DNA of 6,332 bases from CAYNLX01 sp964441535 (GTDB lineage: Bacteria; Bacillota_I; Bacilli_A; RF39; UBA660), in the NCBI GenBank assembly GCA_964441535.1, contig CAYTXQ010000046.1, positions 1 to 6,332 on the forward strand, in the 5' to 3' direction. Positions 5,892 to 6,332 of the stretch are shown here, piece after piece. The stretch's first letter is position 1. Each line of letters begins with the position of its first letter. A program made the position numbers and the translations under genes. The notes below the pieces were generated by a model that worked only from the letters and a program-made list of their open reading frames with translations, made no database searches and was not told the origin of the DNA.

Positions 5892-6332
5892 ATGAATAAC
5901 ATATACTTAACAGCATGTGCATTAGTGATTTCTATCTTAGTTAATATTATATTTTACTCAAAAAAAAGGATAAATAATATAGAAACAAAAATTTATAGTT
6001 ATATTATAATGATAAATATTTTTGAAGCTATTATAACCACCACTATTGTAGTGGTTGCATTGAAAATAAATAATACAATGATTTTAAAATTATTAAATAG
6101 ATTTGATGTTATTGCATTAATAACTTGGTGTAGTTTAATGTATTATTATATTCTAAATGTATCTAATGATAATAATGTAAAAAAATACATTAAAATATTA
6201 ATTATAGTTTTTAATTTAATTAATTATTTTTTTGCGAGTTTTTTAAATGTGACTATTATAAACTCTAACAGAATAATGAATTCAGAAGGTCCATTAACTA
6301 ATTTTGCTTTGTTTGTATCAGCGATTTATATA
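5892..6332 (+). CDS. N-terminal part of a multi-pass membrane protein, possibly a sensor kinase; 3' end outside the window
   Basis: The frame is open from the ATG at 5892 to the window edge (147 residues). The start is well supported: GGAGG at 5880-5884 lies 7 nt upstream, behind an extended -10 promoter. Hydrophobic segments are visible at about 4-22, 35-58, 72-90, 99-120 and from 136 onward. The first is followed by SKKRINN, a positive stretch that predicts a cytoplasmic loop and an outside N-terminus. The segments are rich in Ile, Leu, Asn and Tyr, with no signal peptidase site or transport motif. The layout, one helix, a KKR loop, then several more helices, recalls the membrane input domains of some Bacillota sensor histidine kinases, but the diagnostic catalytic domain is not in view, so a GGDEF protein, a transporter or a protein of unknown function remains possible. 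A terminator separates it from the acyltransferase. Confidence 0.7.
   Translation, partial: MNNIYLTACALVISILVNIIFYSKKRINNIETKIYSYIIMINIFEAIITTTIVVVALKINNTMILKLLNRFDVIALITWCSLMYYYILNVSNDNNVKKYIKILIIVFNLINYFFASFLNVTIINSNRIMNSEGPLTNFALFVSAIYI

Noticed and set aside
6038..6056. Hairpin-like repeat ACCACTA-TTG-TAGTGGT
   Set aside because: A 7-bp stem with a 3-nt loop inside the membrane-protein gene. No T-tract follows, and the bases encode a run of Thr/Val codons in a hydrophobic helix, so coincidence is the simpler explanation.
1..6332. Possible use of the Mycoplasma genetic code (TGA as Trp)
   Set aside because: All 16 tryptophan codons read across the genes are TGG and no gene needs a TGA read-through, which would be unlikely in such an AT-rich genome using that code.
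1..6332. CRISPR array, mobile element, phage, toxin-antitoxin or other defence system
   Set aside because: No spaced direct repeats, transposase or integrase motifs, terminal inverted repeats or small paired genes were seen; the readable genes are housekeeping or envelope related.

Overview
This window is a chromosomal, housekeeping-type segment of a strongly AT-rich, low-GC Gram-positive bacterium (Bacillota). The evidence is a Gram-positive sporulation-type regulator gene (whiA), a Bacilli/Clostridia-like clpP, AGGAGG-type ribosome binding sites, near-consensus sigma-A promoters and A/U-rich hairpin terminators. All 16 tryptophan codons I can read are TGG and every complete gene stops at TAA or TAG, so nothing suggests the Mycoplasma genetic code. 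An uncultured gut Clostridia or Bacilli lineage is my best guess, but the sequence alone does not fix the species.

Layout from left to right: (1) the 3' end of a probable cell-surface protein with a GLUG-type C-terminus, closed by a terminator; (2) whiA on the + strand with its own promoter; (3) clpP on the - strand, convergent with whiA, the two genes overlapping by 6 bp and the clpP terminator lying inside the end of whiA; (4) a 113-bp divergent intergenic region; (5) a + strand operon made of a TGS-domain nucleoside (uridine-type) kinase and glyceraldehyde-3-phosphate dehydrogenase (gap), separated by 14 bp and ended by a strong terminator; (6) a single-gene unit for a PlsC-like lysophospholipid acyltransferase, driven by a perfect TTGACA-N17-TATAAT promoter and ended by a terminator that overlaps its stop codon; (7) the 5' part of a multi-pass membrane protein that runs off the window, possibly the sensor half of a histidine kinase.

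The genes are mostly independent units: a DNA-binding regulator, the ClpP protease core, one central glycolytic step linked to a nucleoside kinase, lipid acylation, and a membrane protein. The proximity of whiA, clpP and gap recalls the rapZ-yvcK-whiA-clpP / cggR-gap-pgk-tpi-eno neighbourhood of lactobacilli, but here clpP is inverted and rapZ, yvcK, cggR and pgk are not next to their usual partners. I found no CRISPR array, mobile element, tRNA, rRNA, riboswitch or defence system. The most interesting points are compact gene-boundary architecture and the kinase-gap pairing, not a new system.
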